A DNA stretch of 64,000 bases from Hyphomicrobiales bacterium (GTDB taxonomy: Bacteria > Pseudomonadota > Alphaproteobacteria > Rhizobiales > Rhizobiaceae): positions 1-64,000 of the forward strand of contig UCEY01000064.1 of NCBI GenBank assembly GCA_900471605.1, read 5' to 3'. The notes beneath the pieces are model-generated. The model searched no databases. It saw only the letters and a list, made by a program, of their open reading frames with translations, and had not been told where the DNA came from. Shown piece by piece: positions 43,115 to 50,783 of this stretch. Position 1 is the stretch's first letter; every line of letters starts with the position of its first letter. Made by a program: the position numbers and the translations under genes.

Positions 43115-44971
43115 ATGAACAGCCTCCTCGACCTCTACAGACGCTGCTCTGGAGACAATTCCATCGAACCCGACGAGACGCTCGCCGGGTTCGTGTCACG
43201 GTTGGCCTGCTCGAAATCGACGAGTCTCAGATCATTCTCCAGAATGAACGCCGTCGATGCAACGCAGCGAACATCCGCATCCTCTATTCAGAAACTCGCA
43301 TCCTGCTCGGGTGTCACCCCGGAATCCCTTGAGTTTCATGCGGTTCGCGGGAAGGCTGGAACAATCATTTTCGGCCATAGTCTTGGAATTCATGCCACGA
43401 TTCACCTCCCGAAGGCGCGCTTCTGCCCCGGATGCATTCAGGAGGACTTCGACACCCGGCCCGGGAAATTTGATGCTCGGCCTTACGTGCGGGCCGTGTG
43501 GCACGTCAACCTTCCCATCTCGTGCTCGCGACATGATAACTTGATTGTGTCTATGTCGTCGCCGTACGTTCGCGGCTTTGAATATGACTTTCACAGTCAC
43601 CTCCGGCAGCGTTCGGACGAGCTTCGGGCCATCATTGAGGCGGCAGAAGTCGCCACGGCCACACCGTTCGACCATTTCATTCATCGCGCACTCGACGGTG
43701 TCTCCGGCCCCGAAGTCATTCCAATTCCGGACCTCGATCTCGACAGCATGATCTCTGTGACCGAGATGATCGGCTACGTGATCGTGTACGGCAGCCGCGG
43801 ACGCATCAAGATCACCGACCCGGTATGTCACCGGACCGTACTTCAGGCGGGTTTCGAATACACCAGGGATGGCTATGCAGGCATCAAGCGGTTCCTGTTG
43901 AAATGTGATGAGAAACTCGGCCGGAACGACATGTTCAATCCGCGCCACCTCTATGGCGCTTTGCACATCTACCTTTGGGAGCGCCGCCGATCGCGCGGGC
44001 ATGAAGCGCTTTCACGGTTTGTCGGAGAGCATGTTGCAGACTCGCATGCTCTTGGATTGGACGACAGCTACCTCGGCATCCCATACGAACGGCAGTATCA
44101 CAGTTGCCGGAGCGCGGCTCGCGCCTACGGAATTCCGGCATCCGCCGTCCGATCGGCCGCGAAGGCACTAGGCTTCTTGAAGCCTGAAGCGGGGAAGAAC
44201 ACTGACATCAAGGTTCCGGTAGAGAATGCTGAATTCATCTGGACGATGGAGATGCTTCGCGACGGAATGTCTGCGCGCGAAGTTGAAAACTACCTCGGTG
44301 TTGGCTCCGAAATTCTAAGGTCGTTGGAACCAACGTTCATCAAGCGGAACGAGGTGCCAGGTTCAACCTTCGCTTTTCCAAGACATGAGATCGAGTCGTT
44401 TTTGGACTCTCTCGTCCGGCGGGCTCAGCATGCTCCCGTTGAAAAAATGGTGCACTTGGTCGAGGCCTGTCGAGTTGAGACCTGCACGATTGCAGACATC
44501 ATCGGCTGGATCCTAGAGGGACGGATCCGAGGTTTCGCATTCACAGATAGCAGCTCGAAAACCTTCCGCAACCTGGTTGTCGATGTAGACGAAGTGAGAT
44601 CAGCAAGCCGACCTATACATCCTGGCTTGCCTGTCAGGGATGTCGCGGGGGATATGGGAGTATCTGTCCATACCGTTTACAAAATGATCGAAGCCGGGAT
44701 CTTGGAGACTTTCGAAGGGCGCTCGCACCGGATCGGTCGACATCAGATCTTCATCACCGCCGAAGCTATTGCAGACTTTCACCGCGAATACGCGATCATG
44801 AGCAAGCGCGACGGGCACATTCCATTTCGGCACCGGAAAACACTAACCAAGTCAGGAATCGTTCCTGCCGTTGATGGAAAGTATTGGCGGATCTCTACAG
44901 TTTACGCGAAGTCGGATCTGCCCGCCGATATCGATATGAAACACGAGCGCAAACACCCGCGACGAACCTAA
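43115..44971 (+). CDS. TniQ/TnsD-like target-selection protein
   Basis: A 618-residue protein starting at ATG 43115 (GGGAG upstream). The N-terminal TniQ domain shows the zinc-binding Cys/His pattern in ARFCPGCI and PISCSRHD (about residues 100-140). Downstream are several helix-turn-helix-like units, the last near VAGDMGVSVHTVYKMIEAGI, giving it the size and layout of TnsD, which binds a fixed site and directs insertion nearby. The chromosomal target bound is unknown; candidate sequence lies in the flanks at 1-1876 or after 45,184. No TnsE-like gene is seen. Confidence 0.85.
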   Translation: MNSLLDLYRRCSGDNSIEPDETLAGFVSRLACSKSTSLRSFSRMNAVDATQRTSASSIQKLASCSGVTPESLEFHAVRGKAGTIIFGHSLGIHATIHLPKARFCPGCIQEDFDTRPGKFDARPYVRAVWHVNLPISCSRHDNLIVSMSSPYVRGFEYDFHSHLRQRSDELRAIIEAAEVATATPFDHFIHRALDGVSGPEVIPIPDLDLDSMISVTEMIGYVIVYGSRGRIKITDPVCHRTVLQAGFEYTRDGYAGIKRFLLKCDEKLGRNDMFNPRHLYGALHIYLWERRRSRGHEALSRFVGEHVADSHALGLDDSYLGIPYERQYHSCRSAARAYGIPASAVRSAAKALGFLKPEAGKNTDIKVPVENAEFIWTMEMLRDGMSAREVENYLGVGSEILRSLEPTFIKRNEVPGSTFAFPRHEIESFLDSLVRRAQHAPVEKMVHLVEACRVETCTIADIIGWILEGRIRGFAFTDSSSKTFRNLVVDVDEVRSASRPIHPGLPVRDVAGDMGVSVHTVYKMIEAGILETFEGRSHRIGRHQIFITAEAIADFHREYAIMSKRDGHIPFRHRKTLTKSGIVPAVDGKYWRISTVYAKSDLPADIDMKHERKHPRRT

Positions 44972-44996
44972 AGCACGAGCAGATCAGAACAAGATG

Positions 44997-45020
44997 AAAA
45001 CCCGCTTCGGCGGGTTTTTT
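44997..45020 (+). terminator. Rho-independent terminator of the tns operon
   Basis: ACCCGC and GCGGGT form a stem closed by a TTCG tetraloop and followed by six T. It lies 26 bp after the tniQ/tnsD stop codon. This is the clearest terminator in the window. Confidence 0.9.
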
Positions 45021-45050
45021 GTTGTCTGCCGTTTCGGCTGCCGAGCAGAC

Positions 45051-45179
45051 ATTGCACGTCAAACTTCCGAGACACGCGTTAAGTGCCCAATGCCCACCAA
45101 GTCGATGCCTACGAAAAATCGAGGTCCGATTTCATTGCATAATTTCCGAAAACCGTGCTCACGTTAAGTGCCCTTCTCA
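45051..45179. repeat. Right transposon end with TnsB-site-like repeats
   Basis: Two copies of GTTAAGTGCCC lie at 45078-45088 and 45163-45173, facing outward, as expected for the right end. Both are preceded by ATTGCA and a TTCCGA block 27-29 bp upstream. The outer copy ends 6 bases from the terminus, mirroring the left end. These are likely TnsB-binding sites. Confidence 0.75.
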
Positions 45180-45184
45180 CCCGT
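45180..45184. repeat. Right target-site duplication CCCGT
   Basis: CCCGT directly follows the right terminus and matches 1872-1876. Joining 1876 to 45185 would restore the unoccupied chromosomal site. Confidence 0.8.
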
Positions 45185-45273
45185 TCTTCGACGTCGGTCA
45201 TCAGGCATGAAGGATTTCAGGCTAGATGTTCTCGGAAGCGATGCAATCGCCCGAACGATCAGGGGGACCCTTC

Positions 45274-45636
45274 ATGAACCGGATATGCCGCGCATTTGCA
45301 GCCTTGGCTTTTCTCACCCTTCCCGCGGTGGCCCAAGCCGCCGAAAACCGCTGCGGCTGGATCCAGAACCCGACACCCGGCAACTGGTGGCTGGACGACG
45401 CCGAGGATACCTGGACGATCCGCACCCAGGGAAGCGACGAGGAACCGGAGGGCATGGACCTCATCCCGGACATTTCCGAGCGCGACTATGTCCGCACCAA
45501 CGGCAATTACGGTTACGCCTGCGCCTGCATGAAGGTCGATACGGACGACGACGGGCAGATCACCAGGATCTATTCGTTCAAGCAACTCAAGCTTGCCCAG
45601 TGCCGCAACGACAAGGCGCTGAAATTCCCCGGCTGA
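45274..45636 (+). CDS. DUF4087 domain exported protein
   Basis: A 120-residue exported protein, first gene of the right flank. The signal peptide is residues 1-22 (cut near AQAA). The mature part has CGWIQNPTPGNWWLDD, an acidic stretch and GYACACMKV with clustered Cys, the DUF4087 pattern. The start is ATG 45274 after AGGGGG. It probably resides in the periplasm; its role is unknown. Its 5' region is separated from the tetR upstream region by the transposon, so the two genes were neighbours before insertion. Confidence 0.8.
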   Translation: MNRICRAFAALAFLTLPAVAQAAENRCGWIQNPTPGNWWLDDAEDTWTIRTQGSDEEPEGMDLIPDISERDYVRTNGNYGYACACMKVDTDDDGQITRIYSFKQLKLAQCRNDKALKFPG

Positions 45637-45657
45637 TCGTCAGATCTCGAGCCCTCG

Positions 45658-46560
45658 TCATTCCGCAGCAGCGAGGATCGCATCCACGTCACGTAGCGGT
45701 GACACGCCGTAGAGCCGGCTGTATTCGCGGCTGAACTGCGACGGGCTCTGGTAGCCGACCCGGTGGCCGGCGCTGCCGACATCCAGTCCCTCCAGCAGCA
45801 TCAGCCGCCGCGCCTCGTGCAGCCGCAGCTTCTTCTGGAACTGCACGGGCGTCATCGCCGTCACCGACTTGAAATGATGGTGCAGCGAGGACGGGCTCAT
45901 TCCGACATGGTCGGCCAGGTCCTCGATCCGCAATGTGCGGTGGAAATTGGCGCGCAGCCAGGCGACGGCGCGGGCGATGCGGTTGCTGCGGCTTTCGGAT
46001 GTCGCGATATGCAGAAGCCGCGCGCCGTCCGGGCCGCACAGGACACGATAGAGGATTTCCTCCTCGATGAGCGGCGCCATCGCCGCAATATCCGATGGCC
46101 GGTCGAGGAGGCGAAGCAGACGCGTCGCCGCGTCGAGCAGTTCGGGCGCTGCGACATTCGAGACGATGCCGCGCATCGCGTCGGTGTCGGAACCTGGCCG
46201 CGGAACCTCGACCCGCTCCAGGAGCGCCGAAAGCCTGTCCGGATCGATGGCGAGCGCGAAACACAGATGCGGCATGTCCGGGCTTGCGGCCGTGACGCGC
46301 GATGTCACCGGCAATTCGATCGAGGTGAGAAGACAATCGCCGACGCCATAGGCGATCGTCTCGTCCCCAAGCTTGACGCTCTTGGTGCCTTGCAGAACCA
46401 GGCAGATGCAGGGCCGGTAATCCATATAGAGCGGGGCGGTCGGGATCGACCGCCGGCCGAGCACCAGGTTTCCGATGGGCGTGAACACCTCCCCGTCCTT
46501 CTGAACATGCCGTGCGGCGATCGAGGCAGCCTCGTAGTATGGATTGAAGGGCAGTGTCAT
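45658..46560 (-). CDS. AraC family transcriptional regulator
   Basis: A 300-residue regulator with an N-terminal AraC_N-type ligand domain (cupin-like, from about residue 20 to 180) and two C-terminal helix-turn-helix units (LRIEDLADHVGMSPSSLHHH and VGYQSPSQFSREYSRLYG). It is divergent from a zinc alcohol dehydrogenase gene, with an inverted repeat in the gap. In enterobacteria a related regulator (YqhC) controls a neighbouring aldehyde reductase, so a similar link is likely here. Confidence 0.9.
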   Translation of the reverse strand: MTLPFNPYYEAASIAARHVQKDGEVFTPIGNLVLGRRSIPTAPLYMDYRPCICLVLQGTKSVKLGDETIAYGVGDCLLTSIELPVTSRVTAASPDMPHLCFALAIDPDRLSALLERVEVPRPGSDTDAMRGIVSNVAAPELLDAATRLLRLLDRPSDIAAMAPLIEEEILYRVLCGPDGARLLHIATSESRSNRIARAVAWLRANFHRTLRIEDLADHVGMSPSSLHHHFKSVTAMTPVQFQKKLRLHEARRLMLLEGLDVGSAGHRVGYQSPSQFSREYSRLYGVSPLRDVDAILAAAE

Positions 46561-46635
46561 GTTGCCTCCGGGATCGGCGAGTGAGTATTTTCCCTAAGCC
46601 GAATTTAGCCTCCGAGCCAACAGGCTGGCCATCAC

Positions 46636-46655
46636 TTTTGCAGGATCGTGCAAAA
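46636..46655. promoter_or_regulatory. Inverted repeat operator of the AraC regulator
   Basis: TTTTGCA and TGCAAAA are separated by six bases in the divergent araC/adh gap. This TGCA-N6-TGCA arrangement is a good candidate operator for the AraC-type protein. A GGAG box for the dehydrogenase lies further downstream. Confidence 0.6.
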
Positions 46656-46749
46656 AGCTAGGAGGATCGCTCTAACGCTGTTGCGAGGTCCGCAGGCATA
46701 GTCCGCCCGTCCAATCCCTCTCCCAACCCAACAGATGAACGGAGCTTTC

Positions 46750-47796
46750 ATGGCTATTGCAAAAGGCTATGCCGCAACCGACGCGTCGAAACCGTTGACG
46801 CCCTTCACCTTCGAGCGGCGCGAACCGAACGACGACGACGTCGTCATCGCCGTGCAGTATTGCGGCGTCTGCCACTCGGACATCCACCAGGCCCGCAACG
46901 AATGGGGCAATTCGCGCTTTCCGATGGTGCCGGGCCATGAAGTGGCCGGCATCGTCTCGGCCGTCGGCTCCAAGGTCACCAAGTTCAAAGTCGGCGACCG
47001 CGTCGGCGTCGGCTGCTTCGTCAATTCCTGCGTCGGCTGCGCCACCCGCGATCTCGACTACGAACATTTCCTGCCGGGCCTCGTCCAGACCTATAACGAC
47101 GTCGAAGCCGACGGCACGACGCCGACCTATGGCGGTTATTCGGATCAGATCGTCGTCAAGGAAGGTTATGTCCTCTCCTTCCCGGACAATATTCCGCTCG
47201 ACGCCGGTGCGCCGCTGCTCTGCGCCGGCATCACGCTCTATTCGCCGCTGCGCCACTGGAAGGCCGGCCCGGGCATGAAGGTCGCGATCGTCGGCATGGG
47301 CGGCCTCGGCCATATGGGCGTCAAGCTCGGCGCGGCCATGGGCGCCGATATCACCGTGCTCAGCCAGACGCTGTCGAAGAAGGAAGACGGCCTGAAACTC
47401 GGCGCCAAGGACTATTATGCGACGAGCGACGCCGAGACCTTCACCAAGCTCGCCGGCACGTTCGACCTGATCATCTGCACGGTCGGCACGACGATCGACT
47501 GGAACGCCTATCTCGGCCTCCTGAAGTTCGACGGTTCGATGGTCCTGGTCGGCGTTCCGGAACATGCGGTTCCGGTCCATGCCTTCTCGGTCATCGGCGG
47601 CCGCAAGAGCCTGTCCGGCTCGATGATCGGCTCGATCAAGGAAACCCAGGAAATGCTGGATTTCTGCGGCGAGCACGGCATCACGTCCGAAATCGAGAAG
47701 ATCAACATCCAGGATATCAACGAAGCCTACGAGCGCGTCATCAAGAGCGACGTCCGCTATCGCTTCGTCATCGACATCGCTTCGCTGGCAGCCTGA
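46750..47796 (+). CDS. Zinc-dependent NAD(P) alcohol dehydrogenase
   Basis: A 348-residue medium-chain dehydrogenase of the YahK/cinnamyl-type group, which reduces aldehydes to alcohols. CGVCHSDIHQARNEW supplies the catalytic zinc Cys, PGHEVAGIV the His-Glu pair, and GMGGLGHMGVKL (about 180-191) the Rossmann NADP site. One feature is unusual: the structural-zinc loop reads NSCVGCATRDLDYEHF with fewer Cys than usual. The start is ATG 46750 with GGAG upstream. It is divergent from the AraC regulator and probably controlled by it. Confidence 0.93.
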   Translation: MAIAKGYAATDASKPLTPFTFERREPNDDDVVIAVQYCGVCHSDIHQARNEWGNSRFPMVPGHEVAGIVSAVGSKVTKFKVGDRVGVGCFVNSCVGCATRDLDYEHFLPGLVQTYNDVEADGTTPTYGGYSDQIVVKEGYVLSFPDNIPLDAGAPLLCAGITLYSPLRHWKAGPGMKVAIVGMGGLGHMGVKLGAAMGADITVLSQTLSKKEDGLKLGAKDYYATSDAETFTKLAGTFDLIICTVGTTIDWNAYLGLLKFDGSMVLVGVPEHAVPVHAFSVIGGRKSLSGSMIGSIKETQEMLDFCGEHGITSEIEKINIQDINEAYERVIKSDVRYRFVIDIASLAA

Positions 47797-47810
47797 TCTA
47801 AAGAACGGAA

Positions 47811-47830
47811 GGGCGGCTCTCGGGCCGCCC
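47811..47830. terminator. Hairpin between convergent genes
   Basis: GGGCGGC (47811-47817) pairs with GCCGCCC (47824-47830) just after the dehydrogenase stop. No T-run follows, so it may be a weak or bidirectional terminator. Confidence 0.5.
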
Positions 47831-47844
47831 CCACCCCGCGCGGA

Positions 47845-48495
47845 TTACCGGTCTTCTGCGCCTGACTTGGCAGAAGTCTGAGAGGAAGCCCGCCGCACCA
47901 GCTCATCGACGATATCGGCAAGGGCACGCGGCTCCGCGGCATCGATAATTCGCATGCCGTTTTCCTGCGCCGCCCTGTACATCTCCGAATTGTCGCGCAG
48001 CGAACGCTCGATAAACTTGTCGATTAGGCTGCGTCCGGCCTCCCCGGCTTCCTGATATCCCGCCTCGGCCCGCATTCTCTCTCGCAGAACATCCGAATCG
48101 GCGTGGAGGCAGAGCCCGACAACACGTCCTGAAATGAAAGGCGCGACGAATTCCGGCCGCAGCGCCGACCCCTCCAGCACGAACCGCCTTCCAGCTGCGA
48201 TCCCGTCTTCGATCGCCCGCTTGAGGCCCGGCCACATGTTTTCGTGATGCACTCTCAGGAACCAGTAGATCGTTTCCGGCGAAAGGCGCTCATAATATTC
48301 GGCGACCGGTAGCCGAACCTCCGGCCACGGGCGGCCCGGATGCCGCGCAAGGCCGTCGGTCGAAATCATGGTACAACCGAGCGCTTCCGACAGACGCTTC
48401 GCTAGCGTAGTCTTGCCGACATGCGAGCTTCCGGCGATCAATACGCCTGACAGGATCTCCCCCACACCGTCTCCCGGGGATTCACGTTCAGGCAA
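47845..48495 (-). CDS. P-loop nucleotide kinase-like ATPase
   Basis: A 216-residue protein with a Walker A GSSHVGKTT near residue 22 and an adenylate-kinase/shikimate-kinase-like fold: CTMISTDGLARHPGRP, later FVLEGSALRP, and an Arg-rich lid segment. It is probably a small-molecule kinase of unknown substrate. Its start overlaps the stop of the HxlR gene by 8 bp, so the two are translationally coupled. Confidence 0.75.
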   Translation of the reverse strand: MPERESPGDGVGEILSGVLIAGSSHVGKTTLAKRLSEALGCTMISTDGLARHPGRPWPEVRLPVAEYYERLSPETIYWFLRVHHENMWPGLKRAIEDGIAAGRRFVLEGSALRPEFVAPFISGRVVGLCLHADSDVLRERMRAEAGYQEAGEAGRSLIDKFIERSLRDNSEMYRAAQENGMRIIDAAEPRALADIVDELVRRASSQTSAKSGAEDR

Positions 48496-48898
48496 GTTCG
48501 CTCTCGTCGTATTTCACCCGCGCGGCCTTGACCGAAGGATGATTGGCTTCCGCCCATTGGAGCACTTTCGAAAGCGGCTCGAACAGCGAGTGACCGAGTT
48601 CGGTCATCCGGTATTCGACGCTCGGCGGCTTGGTCGGAAACACTTTCCGGTCGATATACCCGTCGCGCTGCAGGTCGCGCAGCGTCTGGGTCAGCATCCG
48701 CTGGGAAATATCCGGCACCAGCCGGCGAAGCTCCCCGAAGCGGAAGGGCTGACGCGACAAGGCCTCGAGAAGCAGCGTCGACCATTTGCCCGCGATCCGG
48801 TCAAGAACATCCCGGACCGGGCAATTCTCCATGTCCCACCCGGAAATATCGCATTCCTTGGCGTCGATCACCGGCTTGCGATTTGCATTGCGGATCAT
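48488..48898 (-). CDS. HxlR family transcriptional regulator
   Basis: A 136-residue winged-helix regulator of the HxlR family (redox or aldehyde sensing). NCPVRDVLDRIAGKWSTLLL holds the conserved Cys and first helix, and LVPDISQRMLTQTLRDLQRD is the recognition helix. I start it at ATG 48898 with GAGGG upstream; the frame is open to 48961. It is divergent from a quinone-oxidoreductase-like SDR gene, the usual target of this group. Confidence 0.9.
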   Translation of the reverse strand: MIRNANRKPVIDAKECDISGWDMENCPVRDVLDRIAGKWSTLLLEALSRQPFRFGELRRLVPDISQRMLTQTLRDLQRDGYIDRKVFPTKPPSVEYRMTELGHSLFEPLSKVLQWAEANHPSVKAARVKYDESELA

Positions 48899-48969
48899 GA
48901 TGGTGGTTCCCTCGACGTAACGATCTCCCTCGAAACTGCCTCCTTTACAGATCGAAGTCAATTCTTATT

Positions 48970-48993
48970 CTAGCGCTAGTCTCTTTTTGAGAC
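48970..48993. promoter_or_regulatory. HxlR operator candidate
   Basis: CTAGCGCTAG at 48970-48979 is a perfect palindrome, followed at once by GTCTC-TTTTT-GAGAC (48979-48993). Both lie between the divergent HxlR and SDR genes, where the regulator should bind. Confidence 0.5.
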
Positions 48994-49045
48994 CAAAGAT
49001 CATTGCCCTGCCGGCACGCCGGCCATTGCTAGGAAAGAAGACCTC

Positions 49046-49930
49046 ATGACCAAACTTCTCGTCACCGGCGCCGCCGGCCATCTGGGCCGCGCAGTCCTGC
49101 GTCACCTGGCGGAGACATCCAAGGTCGCGTCCGCCGACATCATCGCTGCCAGCCGTGATCCGAACAAGCTCACCGACCTCGCGGCCGGCGGTTTCGAAAC
49201 CCGCGTGGCCGATTTCGACGACGAAGCCGGGCTCGTGAAGGCATTCGCCGGTGTCGATCGCGTGCTGATCATTTCCACCGACGAACTGGCAACGCCCGGC
49301 AAGCGCCTCAGCCAGCACAGGAACGCCGTTTCCGCCGCGGCAAAGGCCGGCGTCAAGCACGTCATCTATACGTCCATGCCGAACCCGGACAAGTCGCTCG
49401 TCACCTTCGCGCCTGACCATCTTGGTACCGAAGAGGCCATCAAGGCGAGCGGCGTTCCCTACACGATCCTGCGCAATTCCTGGTATCACGACAACTATCT
49501 GATGGGCATGCCGCACAACCTGCAGGTCGGCAAATGGTACACGTCCGCGGGTACCGGCAAGATCACCACGCTCAGCCGCGACGACTGCGCCCGTGCCGCT
49601 GCCGCCGCCCTTGCCAATCCGCCGGCCGGCAGCACCACCCTCACCCTCACCGGCCCGGAATCCCTGACGGCTACGGAAATCGCCGCCCGCGCATCCGCCG
49701 CCGCCGGCAAGCCGCTTGAAGTCGTTGACGTCACTGACGAACAGCTGACCCACGGCTTGACCGGCGCCGGCCTGCCTCCCTTCGTCGTCAATATGCTGGT
49801 CTCCGCGGACGCGAATATCCGCGCCGGCAATTTCGAGCAGTTGACGAGCGACTACGAGACGCTGACCGGCCACAAGCCGCAAACCTTGGCTGCCTATTTC
49901 GAGACGCAGAAGGCCGCGCTCGGAGCTTGA
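49046..49930 (+). CDS. NmrA-type SDR, NAD(P)H:quinone oxidoreductase-like
   Basis: A 294-residue atypical short-chain dehydrogenase like the QOR2/YtfG group, which reduces quinones. The N terminus has the nucleotide-binding GAAGHLGRAV, and RNSWYHDNYLMG replaces the classic catalytic Tyr-Lys site, as is normal for this group. The start is ATG 49046 behind AGGAAAG. Its divergent HxlR regulator suggests redox or electrophile control. Confidence 0.88.
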   Translation: MTKLLVTGAAGHLGRAVLRHLAETSKVASADIIAASRDPNKLTDLAAGGFETRVADFDDEAGLVKAFAGVDRVLIISTDELATPGKRLSQHRNAVSAAAKAGVKHVIYTSMPNPDKSLVTFAPDHLGTEEAIKASGVPYTILRNSWYHDNYLMGMPHNLQVGKWYTSAGTGKITTLSRDDCARAAAAALANPPAGSTTLTLTGPESLTATEIAARASAAAGKPLEVVDVTDEQLTHGLTGAGLPPFVVNMLVSADANIRAGNFEQLTSDYETLTGHKPQTLAAYFETQKAALGA

Positions 49931-49968
49931 ACCCCTGCCGATTGCGGGCCGTAAAATTTCGCGATATT

Positions 49969-49994
49969 GAGATGGAGTTGCTCAACTCCATCTC
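49969..49994. repeat. Perfect 12-bp inverted repeat before the racemase gene
   Basis: GAGATGGAGTTG (49969-49980) and CAACTCCATCTC (49983-49994) are separated only by CT. The repeat lies 13 bp upstream of the racemase ATG. It can form a strong hairpin or serve as an operator for the racemase gene, possibly bound by a regulator encoded nearby. Confidence 0.6.
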
Positions 49995-50007
49995 ATCGAG
50001 AGAAAAA

Positions 50008-50724
50008 ATGCGCAAAATCGGCCTGATCGGCGGAATGAGTTTCGAAAGCACCGCGGTGTATTATCGGCTGATCAACGAGATGGTCCGCGACCGCCTCGGC
50101 GGTTTCGCCTCGGCCGATCTCCTGCTCCATTCGGTCAACTTCGCCGAAATCGTCGACATGCAGAAAGCCGGCCGCTGGGATCTGGCGGCCGAGCATCTGG
50201 CAGACAGCGCTCGCCGGCTGAAGGCAGCCGGCGCAGAATGCGTGCTGATATGCACCAACACCATGCATCTCGTCGCCCCGCCGGTGCAGGCCGCGACCGA
50301 CATTCCGCTTATCCACATCATCGACGAAACGGCCGAGGCCTTGAAATCGCAAGGCCTGAAGCGCCCGCTCCTGCTGGCCACGCGCTACACGATGGAGCAC
50401 GGCTTCTACACCGATCACATGAAGACGCTCGGCATCGACGTCATGGTGCCGGATGCGGACGGCCGCACCGATATCCATGACATCATCTTCAACGAACTCT
50501 GCGCCGGCGCGGTAAACGACACTTCCCGCATCCGTGCCATTGCCATGATCGAAAAGGCCAAGGCTGCGGGCGCCGACAGCATCATCCTCGGCTGCACGGA
50601 AATCTGCCTTCTGCTGGATCCGGCCGGTTTGCCCCTGCCCGGCATCGATTCCACTGCCATTCACGCCATGGCGGCAGTCGATTTCGCGCTCGGCCAATCG
50701 AAGACAAACCAGGCCGCCGCGTAA
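50008..50724 (+). CDS. Aspartate/glutamate racemase family protein
   Basis: A 238-residue PLP-independent amino acid racemase, YgeA-like. The two catalytic Cys are visible in CTNTMHLVA (about residue 84) and LGCTEICLL (about residue 196). It starts at ATG 50008 just after the inverted repeat, although the ribosome binding site is weak. It precedes the MarR-GNAT gene by 59 bp. The exact substrate is not decided by sequence. Confidence 0.88.
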   Translation: MRKIGLIGGMSFESTAVYYRLINEMVRDRLGGFASADLLLHSVNFAEIVDMQKAGRWDLAAEHLADSARRLKAAGAECVLICTNTMHLVAPPVQAATDIPLIHIIDETAEALKSQGLKRPLLLATRYTMEHGFYTDHMKTLGIDVMVPDADGRTDIHDIIFNELCAGAVNDTSRIRAIAMIEKAKAAGADSIILGCTEICLLLDPAGLPLPGIDSTAIHAMAAVDFALGQSKTNQAAA

Positions 50725-50749
50725 ATTTATTTGACTCAGTCCAATAAAT
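50725..50749. promoter_or_regulatory. MarR operator candidate
   Basis: Arms ATTTATT (50725) and AATAAAT (50743) flank an almost symmetric centre with GACTCAGTC; only three of the 25 positions break the symmetry. It lies directly upstream of the MarR-type gene and is its likely autoregulatory site. Confidence 0.65.
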
Positions 50750-50783
50750 ATCTGACAGAGTCTCCCTAAAGGAGATTCTGCCG

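Larger units (their letters stand above)
1877..45179. mobile_element. Tn7-like transposon with a defence-gene cargo (43.3 kb)
   Basis: The element is bounded by termini TAATAAGGGCAC (left) and, on the opposite strand, TGAGAAGGGCAC (right), which match at 10 of 12 bases. CCCGT is duplicated on both sides. Each end holds a second, internal GGGCA-type repeat, like the TnsB-binding sites of Tn7. The transposition genes tnsA, tnsB, tnsC and a tniQ/tnsD-like gene lie beside the right end and read towards it. About 35 kb of cargo fills the rest. No cas genes are present, so target choice presumably depends on the TniQ/TnsD-like protein. Both ends and the core machinery appear intact, so the element may still be mobile. 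Confidence 0.85.

Noticed and set aside
39012..44971. CRISPR-associated transposon
   Set aside because: No cas gene or repeat-spacer array was seen in the element; a full-length TnsD-like protein suggests protein-guided targeting.
1877..45184. Integrase-type genomic island at a tRNA gene
   Set aside because: No tRNA gene or tyrosine integrase is seen at either edge, and Tn7-type ends with a 5-bp duplication explain the boundaries.
45168..45734. 188-codon frame across the right transposon end and the DUF4087 gene
   Set aside because: It runs across the transposon boundary out of frame with DUF4087, which has a signal peptide and good start.
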